From positions 1,922,001 to 1,986,000 of the forward strand of contig NZ_VFPG01000001.1 in NCBI RefSeq assembly GCF_006716565.1: DNA of 64,000 bases, in the 5' to 3' direction. The position numbers and the translations under genes were made by a program. The first letter of the stretch is position 1, and each line of letters opens with the position of its first letter. Under the pieces are notes generated by a model. That model made no database searches, was not told the origin of the DNA, and was given only the letters and a program-made list of their open reading frames with translations. Shown here one piece after another: positions 8,812 through 17,118 of this stretch. The DNA comes from Nocardia bhagyanarayanae (GTDB lineage: Bacteria; Actinomycetota; Actinomycetes; Mycobacteriales; Mycobacteriaceae).

Positions 8812-10815
8812 GTGATTTCCACTGTTCTTGTCGCCAATCGTGGCGAGATCGCCCGTCGCGTCTTCGCCACCTGTCGGCGGATGGGCCTCGGCACCGTCGC
8901 CGTGTACTCCGACGCGGACGCCGCCGCCCCGCATGTCGGCGAGGCCGATGCCGCGGTCCGGTTGCCCGGGAACACGCCCGCCGAGACCTATCTGCGCGGC
9001 GAGCTGATCATCGAGGCCGCGCTGTCGGCCGGTGCCGACGCCATCCATCCGGGCTACGGATTCCTCTCGGAGAACGCGGAATTCGCGCGCGCCGTGCAGG
9101 CGGCCGGGCTGGTCTGGATCGGACCGCCGATCGAGGCCATCGAGCAGATGGGCTCGAAGGTCGCGTCCAAGAAGATGATGGACGCCGCGGGCGTACCGGT
9201 GCTCGCCGAGCTGGACCCGGCCCAGGTCACCGAGGCGCACCTGCCGGTGCTGATCAAGGCGTCCGCCGGTGGCGGCGGGCGCGGCATGCGGGTGGTACGC
9301 GAACTCGCCGACCTGGAACCGCAGCTCGCGGCGGCCCGGCGCGAGGCCGAGTCGGCGTTCGGCGACCCGACCGTGTTCTGCGAGCGCTACCTCGAGACGG
9401 GCAGGCACATCGAGGTCCAGGTCATGGCCGATACGCACGGCACGATCTGGTCGGTCGGCGAGCGTGAGTGCTCCATCCAGCGCCGTCATCAGAAGGTCGT
9501 CGAAGAAGCTCCTTCGCCGCTGGTGGAGCGCGTCGACGGCATGCGCGAGAGGTTGTTCGAGGCAGCCAGGCTCGCCGCGGGCGCGATCGGCTACACCGGC
9601 GCCGGCACCGTCGAGTTCCTGGCCGACGAGCAGGGCGACTTCTTCTTCCTGGAGATGAACACCCGTCTCCAGGTGGAACATCCGGTCACCGAGTGCACCA
9701 CCGGGCTGGATCTCGTTCGCCTGCAACTGGAAGTGGCTTCCGGCGCGGCGCTGCCCGCCGAACCGCCCGCCATGCGCGGACATTCCATCGAGGTCCGGCT
9801 CTACGCCGAGGACCCGGCGCACGACTGGCAGCCGCAGAGCGGCACCGTGCATCGTCTCGACATCCCGTCGGTCACCGCGGAATTCGATCTGCTGGACCGC
9901 GCGGGCGTGCGCCTGGACACCGGCGTGGTCGACGGCTCGGTCGTCGGCGTGCACTACGACCCGATGCTCTCCAAGGTCATCTCCTACGCCGAGACCCGCA
10001 CGGAGGCGGCGCGTCTGCTCGCCTCTGCATTGCAGCGGGCCCGCATCCACGGCCTGGTCACCAACCGCGACCTACTGGTGCGGGTGCTGCGCCATCCCGC
10101 CTTCCTGGCGGGCGACACCGACACCGCGTTCTTCGAGACGCACGGATTGGACACGCTCGCAGCGCCTTTGGCGTCCGACTCGGACGAGGCGCTGTCCATC
10201 GTCGCCGCCGCTCTCGCGGACGCCGCTGCCAACCGCGCGGTGGCGCGGGTCGGCGGCGGGCTGCCGAGCGGCTGGCGCAACCTGCCCTCGCAGTCGCAGC
10301 GCAAGTCCTACGAGAGCCGCACCAGCGGCGTGCACGAAGTCGGCTACCGGTTCACCCGCACCGGCGTGCAGGTGGACGGCCACGAGGGCGTCGAGCTGGT
10401 CGAACTCGCCCCCGATCGGGTGGTGCTGAGCGTGCCGGGCGAACGCGGTCCGGTGCGGCGGGTGTTCACCGTCGCGCGCTACGGCGACCTGGTCTGCGTC
10501 GACTCCCCGCTCGGCCCGGTGAGCGCGCGCAGGCTGCCGCGGTTCAGCGACCCGGCCGACCAGGTGGCCACCGGTTCGCTGCTGGCGCCCATGCCGGGCA
10601 GCGTGATCCGGCTCGGCGCCGAGGTCGGCAGCCGGGTGGACGCCGGTCAGCCGATCCTTTGGCTGGAGGCGATGAAGATGGAACACACCATCGCCGCGCC
10701 CACCGCGGGCGTGCTGAGCGCGCTCAATGTCACCGTCGGCCAGCAGGTCGACATCGGCGCCGTCCTTGCCGTCGTGGATCCCGACGACGCGGTCAACGAG
10801 AACCAGGAGCAGTAA
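8812..10815 (+). CDS. Acyl-CoA carboxylase alpha subunit (biotin carboxylase plus biotin carrier)
   Basis: 667-aa protein in three parts. Residues 1-~445 are biotin carboxylase (V-A-N-R-G-E-I-A-R, the ATP-grasp glycine loop K-A-S-A-G-G-G-G-R-G-M, E-M-N-T-R-L-Q-V-E-H). Residues ~450-590 form a linker/BT-like region. Residues ~595-667 are a biotinyl domain with E-A-M-K-M, K622 being the biotinylated lysine. It uses ATP and bicarbonate to load biotin for the upstream beta subunit. GTG 8812 gives the standard N-terminus. The stop TAA overlaps the next ATG (TAATG). Confidence 0.93.
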   Translation: MISTVLVANRGEIARRVFATCRRMGLGTVAVYSDADAAAPHVGEADAAVRLPGNTPAETYLRGELIIEAALSAGADAIHPGYGFLSENAEFARAVQAAGLVWIGPPIEAIEQMGSKVASKKMMDAAGVPVLAELDPAQVTEAHLPVLIKASAGGGGRGMRVVRELADLEPQLAAARREAESAFGDPTVFCERYLETGRHIEVQVMADTHGTIWSVGERECSIQRRHQKVVEEAPSPLVERVDGMRERLFEAARLAAGAIGYTGAGTVEFLADEQGDFFFLEMNTRLQVEHPVTECTTGLDLVRLQLEVASGAALPAEPPAMRGHSIEVRLYAEDPAHDWQPQSGTVHRLDIPSVTAEFDLLDRAGVRLDTGVVDGSVVGVHYDPMLSKVISYAETRTEAARLLASALQRARIHGLVTNRDLLVRVLRHPAFLAGDTDTAFFETHGLDTLAAPLASDSDEALSIVAAALADAAANRAVARVGGGLPSGWRNLPSQSQRKSYESRTSGVHEVGYRFTRTGVQVDGHEGVELVELAPDRVVLSVPGERGPVRRVFTVARYGDLVCVDSPLGPVSARRLPRFSDPADQVATGSLLAPMPGSVIRLGAEVGSRVDAGQPILWLEAMKMEHTIAAPTAGVLSALNVTVGQQVDIGAVLAVVDPDDAVNENQEQ

Positions 10816-11975
10816 TGTCCTTCATCGAATCCGACGAGCGCAAGCAGCTGCGGGCCGCGGTGGCCGCGCTCGCCGCCAAGTACACCTACCGCGACTACGT
10901 GCTGCCCAAGGCGCGCCGGAACGAGCCGCTCACCGAATTGTGGGACGAGGCGGGCAAACTCGGCTTCCTCGGCGTCAACCTGCCGGAGGAATACGGCGGC
11001 GGTGGCGCGGGCATGTACGAGCTGGCGCTGGTGATGGAAGAGCTGTCCGCGCAGGGCGCGGGCCTGCTGCTGATGGTGGTCTCCCCGGCCATCTGCGGCA
11101 CCATCATCACCAAGTACGGCACCGACGAGCAGAAGCAGCATTGGCTGCCCAAGCTCGCCGACGGCTCCGGCAAGATGGTCTTCGGCATCACCGAGCCCGA
11201 CGCCGGGTCGAACTCGCACCAGATCACCACCACCGCCCGCCGCGACGGTGACGACTGGATCCTCAACGGCCGCAAGATCTTCATCTCCGGCGTGGACCAG
11301 GCCGAGGCGGTGCTGATCGTCTCGCGCACCGAGGACCACAAGACCGGCAAGCTCAAGCCCGCCCTGTTCATCGTGCCCACCGACGCGCCCGGCTTCACCA
11401 AGGTGCCGCAGGAGATGGACATCATCGAGCCGGACCACCAGTTCAACCTGTTCCTCGACGACGTCCGCCTGCCGTCCACCGCCCTGGTCGGCAAGGAGGA
11501 CGCGGCGCTGATGCAGCTGTTCGCCGGCCTCAACCCGGAGCGCATCATGGGCGCCGCGATGGCCGTCGGCCTCGGCCGCTACGCCATCGACCGCGCCGTG
11601 GAATACGCCAAGGAGCGCACGGTGTGGAAGACGCCGATCGGTGCGCACCAAGGCATTTCGCATCCGCTGGCGCAGGTGAAGATCGAGCTGGAAATGGCCA
11701 AGCTGATGATGCAGAAGGCCGCGACCCTCTACGACGCGGGCGAGGAGATGGGCGCGGCCGAGGCCGCGAACATGGCCAAGTACGCGGCGGCCGAGGCCAG
11801 CATCAAGGCGCTGGACCAGTCGATCCAGACGCACGGCGGCGCGGGCCTCACCGCGGACTACGGTCTGGCTGCCATGCTCGCCGCGTCCCGCATCGGCCGG
11901 ATCGCGCCGGTCAGCCGCGAGATGGTGCTCAACTTCGTCGCCCAGTTCTCGCTGGGACTGCCGAAGTCCTACTGA
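10815..11975 (+). CDS. Acyl-CoA dehydrogenase, second copy
   Basis: 386-aa acyl-CoA dehydrogenase, only distantly like the copy at 6046. It has G-I-T-E-P-D-A-G-S-N-S-H, L-N-G-R-K-I-F-I-S-G and a C-terminal R-I-A-P-V-S-R-E-M-V in place of the E-G-T motif. E242 (P-E-R-I-M-G) is the likely base at the isovaleryl-CoA dehydrogenase position. Having two such enzymes in one operon fits successive oxidation steps of a methyl-branched chain. It is coupled to the carboxylase alpha gene by a one-base overlap of stop and start. Confidence 0.9.
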   Translation: MSFIESDERKQLRAAVAALAAKYTYRDYVLPKARRNEPLTELWDEAGKLGFLGVNLPEEYGGGGAGMYELALVMEELSAQGAGLLLMVVSPAICGTIITKYGTDEQKQHWLPKLADGSGKMVFGITEPDAGSNSHQITTTARRDGDDWILNGRKIFISGVDQAEAVLIVSRTEDHKTGKLKPALFIVPTDAPGFTKVPQEMDIIEPDHQFNLFLDDVRLPSTALVGKEDAALMQLFAGLNPERIMGAAMAVGLGRYAIDRAVEYAKERTVWKTPIGAHQGISHPLAQVKIELEMAKLMMQKAATLYDAGEEMGAAEAANMAKYAAAEASIKALDQSIQTHGGAGLTADYGLAAMLAASRIGRIAPVSREMVLNFVAQFSLGLPKSY

Positions 11976-12048
11976 CGCAGCCGATTTCGCCTCGGCCACG
12001 GAGAGAGCCGGGGCGGAATCACCGGATCGACGAACCACAGGAGACCCG

Positions 12049-12831
12049 ATGACCGACACTTCCACCGCGCCGCTCGTTCGCTACGAGACCCGCGACGGCT
12101 TCGCGGTCCTCACCTTCGACTCACCGCACAACCGCAACGCGCTGTCGTCGCGGCTGGTCACCGAGCTGCTGCGCGGGCTGGACGACGCGGCCGCCGACCC
12201 CGCGGTGCGCGGCATCGTGCTCACGCACACCGGCAACACCTTCTGCGCGGGCGCGGATCTCAGCGAGGCCAGCGACGCCGACCCCGCGGTGGCGGCCGAC
12301 CAGCGCACCCGCGTGATGATCGGCGTGCTGCGCAGGCTGGTGGAGGTGCCCAAGCCGGTGATCGCGCAGATCGACGGCAATGTGCGCGCGGGCGGCATGG
12401 GCATCGTCGCGGCCTGCGATCTGGTGGTGGCCGGGCCGGTCAGCTCCTTCGCGCTCACCGAGGTGCGAATCGGGCTGGCGCCGTTCATGATCTCGCTCAC
12501 CCTGCTGCCGCGGCTGAACCCGCGCGCCGCGAGCCGCTACTACCTGACCGGCGAGAAGTTCGGCGCCGACGTCGCCACCGAGATCGGGCTGGTCACGGTC
12601 ACGGCCGAGGACCCGGCCGCCGAGGTCGCGCGGCTGATCGGCGAGCTGCGCAAGGGGTCGCCGCAAGGTCTGGCCGAGGCGAAGCGTCTGGTCAACGCGG
12701 ACATCCTCGCCGGGTTCGACGCCTCCGCCGAAGAGCTGGCGCGGCGTTCGGCGAGTTTCTTCGGCACGCCGGAGGTGCACGAGGGCATGCTGGCCTTCCT
12801 GCAGCGGCGCGCACCGAGCTGGGCAGAATAG
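12049..12831 (+). CDS. Enoyl-CoA hydratase family protein (AtuE/LiuC-like)
   Basis: 260-aa crotonase-fold protein with F-C-A-G-A-D-L-S (oxyanion loop), R-A-G-G-M-G-I-V-A-A-C-D and F-A-L-T-E-V-R-I-G-L-A-P. The first catalytic Glu of classical hydratases (G-G-G-C-E-L, E144 in rat) reads Gly here, while the second (E164) is kept in L-T-E-V-R. From memory, this M/V-G-L plus S-E-V-R-L-G-L-x-P pattern is seen in 3-methylglutaconyl- and isohexenylglutaconyl-CoA hydratases, which fits the operon. It lies 73 bp after the second dehydrogenase with ribosome site CAGGAGACCCG. Confidence 0.87.
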   Translation: MTDTSTAPLVRYETRDGFAVLTFDSPHNRNALSSRLVTELLRGLDDAAADPAVRGIVLTHTGNTFCAGADLSEASDADPAVAADQRTRVMIGVLRRLVEVPKPVIAQIDGNVRAGGMGIVAACDLVVAGPVSSFALTEVRIGLAPFMISLTLLPRLNPRAASRYYLTGEKFGADVATEIGLVTVTAEDPAAEVARLIGELRKGSPQGLAEAKRLVNADILAGFDASAEELARRSASFFGTPEVHEGMLAFLQRRAPSWAE

Positions 12832-12835
12832 CGCC

Positions 12836-13450
12836 ATGGCGACACCCCACGAACCCAAGCAGGACCGCAGCCGAGCGACGAGGCAGCGCCTGCTCGAGGC
12901 GACCATCGACTGCCTCGCCGAGATGGGCTGGGCTGCCGCGACGGTCGCGGTGGTCGCCGAACGGGCGGGCGTGTCGCGCGGTGCGGCCCAGCACCACTTC
13001 CCGACCAGGGAGGACCTGATCACGGGCGCGCTGGAGTACATGTTCGACACCCGCATGGACCAGGCCAAGGCGGAGGCGCTGACGATCGCCGGGGTGGCCG
13101 AGGGCGCGGGCCGGACCCAGGCCGTCGTCGCGGGACTGGTCGAGTCCTACACGTCCCCGCTGTTCAAGGCGGCGTTGCAGGTGTGGACGCACGCGGCCGC
13201 CGACCCGGTGCTGCGCGAACGCATCGTGCCCTTGGAGGCGAAGTTCGGCCGGATCGCGCACCGCAGGGCCGTCGAGGCGCTCGGCGTCGACGACTCCGAC
13301 CCCGTGGCGCATCACCTGGTGCAGGCCACGCTCGACTTGGCGCGTGGTCTCGGCCTCGCCGACGTCCTCACCGACGACTCGGCTCGCCGCAAGGAGATCG
13401 TCCAGCAGTGGTCGGCGACGTTGCATTCGGCGCTCACCGCGCCGCGCTGA
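12836..13450 (+). CDS. TetR/AcrR-family regulator, probable regulator of the acyl-CoA operon
   Basis: 204-aa regulator. Residues ~12-60 form the TetR helix-turn-helix (T-V-A-V-V-A-E-R-A-G-V-S-R-G-A-A-Q-H-H-F). The rest is the helical ligand/dimer domain. It starts 4 bp after the hydratase stop, so it is the last gene of the catabolic operon. An acyl-CoA ligand and autogenous control through the palindrome at 4248-4263 are inferences from position. Confidence 0.88.
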   Translation: MATPHEPKQDRSRATRQRLLEATIDCLAEMGWAAATVAVVAERAGVSRGAAQHHFPTREDLITGALEYMFDTRMDQAKAEALTIAGVAEGAGRTQAVVAGLVESYTSPLFKAALQVWTHAAADPVLRERIVPLEAKFGRIAHRRAVEALGVDDSDPVAHHLVQATLDLARGLGLADVLTDDSARRKEIVQQWSATLHSALTAPR

Positions 13451-13583
13451 ATTCTTCCTGCGCGGCTCGCGGTAGACGAACGTGGTCGCTGACCCGCATG
13501 TTCGTCCCGATGTCACACTCGCCCAACCTGTGTCGTCCTCTCTGTGAACGCGGAACACCGCAGTGCAGCAGAAGGAGCAGGAC

Positions 13584-14363
13584 ATGAACGCCACCAAGAT
13601 CGCCGTCGCCGGAGCCACCGGACGCCTCGGCCGCCACGTCGTCGACGTGCTGAACGAGCAGGGCCACGAGGTGGTGGCCTTCTCCCGCGCCGACGGCGTG
13701 GACATCGAGACCGGCGCCGGTCTCGCCGAGGCGCTGGCCGGCGTCGACGTGGTGATCGACGCCTCCAGCACGCCGTCCGCGGACAAGGACATCGCCACCG
13801 AGTTCTTCACCGCCGCCGCGCGCAACCTGCACGAGGCGGGCAGCAAGGCGGGCGTCGAGCGGCTGGTCGTGGTGTCCATCATCGGTATCGACAACGCCGT
13901 CGCGGGCTACAACGCCGCGAAGCTGGTGCACGAGCAGGAGCTCGCCAAAGGTCCGCTGCCGGTGCAGATCCTGCGGGCCGCGCAGTTCCACGAGCTGGTC
14001 GAGGTGATGATGCAGTGGGGCACCCAGGGCGAGGTCGCTTACCTGCCGAACATGCGCACCCAGCTGGTGGCCGCCCGCGCGGTCGCCGAGAAGCTCGTCG
14101 AGATGGCGGTGAACCCGGCTCCCGAGACCACCGACGGGCCGTTCCCGGAGATCGCCGGACCGCAGCCGGAGACCATGGCGGGCGCGGCCGCGGTGCTCGC
14201 CGCCCGGCGCGGTGACGCGATCCGGGTGCAGGAAGTGAGCGACCCAGCCAACGCGGACCGCGAGCTGTTCGAGGACGGGACGCTGCTGCCGGGCGCGCAC
14301 GCCACCCTTGCGGGTCCGACGTTCGCGGAGTGGATCGAAGCGACGTACCCCGCCGCGAACTGA
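13584..14363 (+). CDS. NAD(P)-binding protein of the atypical SDR/NmrA type
   Basis: 259-aa Rossmann-fold protein beginning M-N-A-T-K-I-A-V-A-G-A-T-G-R-L-G-R, with the GxxGxxG dinucleotide motif at residues ~9-15. There is no Y-x-x-x-K catalytic pair in the usual place, so it may be a redox sensor or a quinone-reductase-like enzyme rather than a classical dehydrogenase. ATG 13584 follows AGAAGGAGCAGGAC. An in-frame CAG-rich upstream start at 13563 is less likely. It stands alone, 133 bp after the TetR gene. Confidence 0.82.
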   Translation: MNATKIAVAGATGRLGRHVVDVLNEQGHEVVAFSRADGVDIETGAGLAEALAGVDVVIDASSTPSADKDIATEFFTAAARNLHEAGSKAGVERLVVVSIIGIDNAVAGYNAAKLVHEQELAKGPLPVQILRAAQFHELVEVMMQWGTQGEVAYLPNMRTQLVAARAVAEKLVEMAVNPAPETTDGPFPEIAGPQPETMAGAAAVLAARRGDAIRVQEVSDPANADRELFEDGTLLPGAHATLAGPTFAEWIEATYPAAN

Positions 14364-14461
14364 CCGGCTCGGCCTCGCGCAGCACCTGACGCGCCGAAAC
14401 CGACTGGCCACCGAACTTCCGCTGCCAGGGCAGTAATTCCGTGCCGGAGCGGAGGTACGCC

Positions 14462-15091
14462 TTAACGCAGGCGGCGGATGCGGAGCACCGTGTCCGCCCT
14501 GTGCCCCTCCTGCCCCTCCGGCCCGACCCATTCGCGCTCGACGAGTTCCTCGGTCTCGACCCGCCAGTCCTCCGGCGACAACGCGAGCGCGGCGAGAGTG
14601 CCTGGGATCGTGGGGAATTCGAAGAACGGCGGTTCGACCATCCACGTCGGCCACCCCGCATGCGCCACGATCAGCAGCGTGCCGCCCGGGGCGACGGCAT
14701 CGGCGGCGTGCCGCAGGATCTTGTCCCGTTCACCGTCCCCCGCGACCGGCGAGTGCAGGAACTGCGCCGAAACGAGGTCGTAGGAGCCCTCGGGGAAGGA
14801 GTGCGCGAGGTCGTGCCGTGCCCAGGTGATGCGATCGGCGACGCCCGCGGCCGCCGCGTGCTCGGCTCCGCGCGCCAACGCGATCGTCGAGACGTCGACA
14901 GCGTGCACCCGCCAGCCGCGCTCGGCCAGCCAGAGTGCGTCACCACCTTCGCCGCAGCCGAGATCGAGCGCGGTGCCCGGCGGAAGGTCGGCGGCTTCGC
15001 GGACCAGCAACGCGTTCGGTTTGCCGGTCCAGGCCCGCTCGCGCTCCCGGTAGAAGTCTTCCCAGTACTCCTGAGCGGTGGTTTCGGTCAT
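14462..15091 (-). CDS. Class I SAM-dependent methyltransferase
   Basis: 209-aa methyltransferase with motif I A-L-D-L-G-C-G-E-G-G-D-A (about residue 45), the acidic residue of motif II in V-H-A-V-D-V-S, and W-A-R-H-D-L. The overall look is that of small-molecule methyltransferases (TehB/thiopurine type). The C-terminus is mostly charged. ATG 15091 is preceded by AGGAAGGG. It is convergent with the gene at 13584. The substrate is unknown. Confidence 0.85.
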   Translation of the reverse strand: MTETTAQEYWEDFYRERERAWTGKPNALLVREAADLPPGTALDLGCGEGGDALWLAERGWRVHAVDVSTIALARGAEHAAAAGVADRITWARHDLAHSFPEGSYDLVSAQFLHSPVAGDGERDKILRHAADAVAPGGTLLIVAHAGWPTWMVEPPFFEFPTIPGTLAALALSPEDWRVETEELVEREWVGPEGQEGHRADTVLRIRRLR

Positions 15092-15206
15092 CGAACGCCC
15101 TTCCTGACCTGCGTATGCCTGGTTCTCGTCGAGCGGGAAACCCGCACAAGGCATGGTGCGCTCAGGCCACAGCCCCACGCCAGTTTCCTTGCTGTTTTGG
15201 CAACGA

Positions 15207-16250
15207 CTACTGGTCGAAGTCGACGCGGACGTGGTCGGAGATGGGAACGGTTTGGCACGCGAGGGTCAGGCCGAGCGCGAGGTCGGCGTCGACCAGCGTC
15301 TCGTTGCGCAGCATCCGCACCTCACCCGCCCGTACCGTGCAGGCGCACGCGCTGCACTCGCCCGCACGGCAGGAGAACGACGCGTCGTGGCCGTTGGCGA
15401 GCAGCACGTCGAGCAGTGTGCGGGAACGCGGCCACGGCAGCTCGAGTGTGCGCCCGTCGAGGGTCACGGTGACGGTGGCCGCGCCGGATTCCGCGTCCGT
15501 GCCCGAGAGTTCGATGTCCGCGAACGGGTCTCCGGTCAGCGATTGGAACTTCTCGTGGTGGATGTGCGACTCGGGCATACCGATCGCCCGCAACGCCGCG
15601 GTGCATGCCGCCATGAAAGGCGCTGGGCCGCAGAGGAATGCGTCGTAGCGCGGGTACGGAATCAACAGCTCGCGCAGCGCGGGCACCGTCGGCAGGCCGC
15701 GCTCGTCCACCAGCCAGTGCACCACGGTGAACCGATCCGGGAACTCGACCGCCATCTCCTCGAGTTCCGCGCCGAAGATCACCGCGTCCGCGTCGTCGTT
15801 GGCGTAGACCAGCAGCACCGTGCCGGAACCCGCGATCAGCGCCGACTTGGCGATGGACATGATCGGCGTGATTCCGCTGCCCGCGGCGAGCAGGAGCAGG
15901 TCGGCGTCCAGCGACTTCGGCACGAACACGCCCGACGGTGCGAGAACCCGCAGCCGCATGCCGACAGAAGCGTTGTCGCACAGCCAATTCGACGCGTAGC
16001 CGCCGGGCGTGCGCTTGACAGTCACGATGGCGTCGTCGTCCAGATGCGGTGAGCTGGACAACGAATAGCAGCGCGCGACCGACCCGGCGCGCTCGCTCGG
16101 CACCTCCAGCGTGAGGAATTGCCCGGGGTGGTAACGAAATCGGTGGACCAACGCGTCCGGAACCTCGAAGACCAGCGAGATCGCCGCGTCCGTCTCCTTG
16201 ATCACCTCCACCACTTCCAGGGTGTGCACGAGGGAATCGGCCTGCGCCAT
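15207..16250 (-). CDS. Ferredoxin reductase-type electron-transfer protein (KshB/HmpA-like; FAD, NAD, 2Fe-2S)
   Basis: 347-aa three-domain reductase. The FAD domain has R-C-Y-S-L-S-S-S (residues ~60). The NAD domain has G-S-G-I-T-P-I-M. The C-terminal plant-type 2Fe-2S domain has C-R-A-G-E-C-S-A-C (C-x4-C-x2-C) and a last cysteine in L-A-C-Q-T. The layout matches the reductase of 3-ketosteroid 9-alpha-hydroxylase. It is the last gene of the minus-strand oxygenase operon, which suggests that it feeds electrons to the diiron protein encoded upstream. Ribosome site GGAGAGGCG precedes ATG 16250. Confidence 0.9.
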   Translation of the reverse strand: MAQADSLVHTLEVVEVIKETDAAISLVFEVPDALVHRFRYHPGQFLTLEVPSERAGSVARCYSLSSSPHLDDDAIVTVKRTPGGYASNWLCDNASVGMRLRVLAPSGVFVPKSLDADLLLLAAGSGITPIMSIAKSALIAGSGTVLLVYANDDADAVIFGAELEEMAVEFPDRFTVVHWLVDERGLPTVPALRELLIPYPRYDAFLCGPAPFMAACTAALRAIGMPESHIHHEKFQSLTGDPFADIELSGTDAESGAATVTVTLDGRTLELPWPRSRTLLDVLLANGHDASFSCRAGECSACACTVRAGEVRMLRNETLVDADLALGLTLACQTVPISDHVRVDFDQ

Positions 16251-16258
16251 CGCCTCTC

Positions 16259-17107
16259 CTACAGTTCGACGCCGAAACGGCCCGCGGCCCGCTTGCCCAG
16301 CCGATACAGCGGAATGCCGAGATCCTCGTAGCGCGGCCCGAGCAGCCGGGGCACCAAGTCGAAGCCGCGTGCGTCCGGCCCGATCAGCACGCGCGCCTTG
16401 TTCCTGCGCACGCCGCGCAGGATGAGCTTGGCCGCGGCTTCCGGGCTGGTCATGGTTATCAGCTCGAACCCGCGCCGCACCGTTTCCCGGTCGACCCCGT
16501 CCGGAATACCGCGCGCGTTGACCGCGATATCGGTCGAGACGCCACCGGGGTGCACGCAGGTGACCCCGACCGGGTGCCCGGCGATGCGCATCTCCTGCCG
16601 TAGCGCCTCGGTGAAACCGCGGACCGCGAATTTGGCGGCGTTGTATGCGCTTTGGGACGGTATGCCCATCAGCCCGAAGACCGAGGACACGTTGACGACG
16701 TGCCCGTCGCCCGAGGCGATCAGGTCGGGCAGGAACGCCTTGGTGCCGTGCGCGACGCCCCAGAAGTCGATGTTCATCAGCCAGTCGAAATCGTCCCAGT
16801 CCATGTCGAGGACGTCCGCGCTCAGCGCGACACCGGCGTTGTTGATCACCAGGTCGACACCGCCGAACTCGGCGCGCACGTCCTCGGCGTGCGCGTAGAC
16901 GGCGGCGCGCTGCGCCACGTCCAACTGGTACGGAATTGCCTTGACGCCGAGCTTTTCACAGCGACCCGCCGTGTCGGCGACGGCTCCGGTGTCGATGTCG
17001 GAAAGCGCGAGGCTGCTGCCGTGGCGCGCCAGCTCCAGCGCGAGCGCCCGGCCGATGCCGGAGCCCGCGCCCGTGATGACGGTGACCTTGTTGTCGAAGT
17101 TGCGCAC
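16259..17107 (-). CDS. Short-chain dehydrogenase/reductase
   Basis: 282-aa classical SDR with cofactor loop G-A-G-S-G-I-G-R (residues ~12-19), N-N-A-G, catalytic serine in V-S-S-V-F-G and Y-N-A-A-K. The acidic residue after the second strand (D-I-D) favours NAD. GTG 17107 was chosen over longer in-frame starts because it follows AGGGGATCCC and gives the usual N-terminus. It lies 11 bp after the monooxygenase and 8 bp before the reductase gene. From memory, monooxygenase plus SDR also occur together in the mycobacterial mymA (Rv3083-Rv3085) operon. Confidence 0.9.
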   Translation of the reverse strand: MRNFDNKVTVITGAGSGIGRALALELARHGSSLALSDIDTGAVADTAGRCEKLGVKAIPYQLDVAQRAAVYAHAEDVRAEFGGVDLVINNAGVALSADVLDMDWDDFDWLMNIDFWGVAHGTKAFLPDLIASGDGHVVNVSSVFGLMGIPSQSAYNAAKFAVRGFTEALRQEMRIAGHPVGVTCVHPGGVSTDIAVNARGIPDGVDRETVRRGFELITMTSPEAAAKLILRGVRRNKARVLIGPDARGFDLVPRLLGPRYEDLGIPLYRLGKRAAGRFGVEL

Positions 17108-17118
17108 GGGATCCCCTG

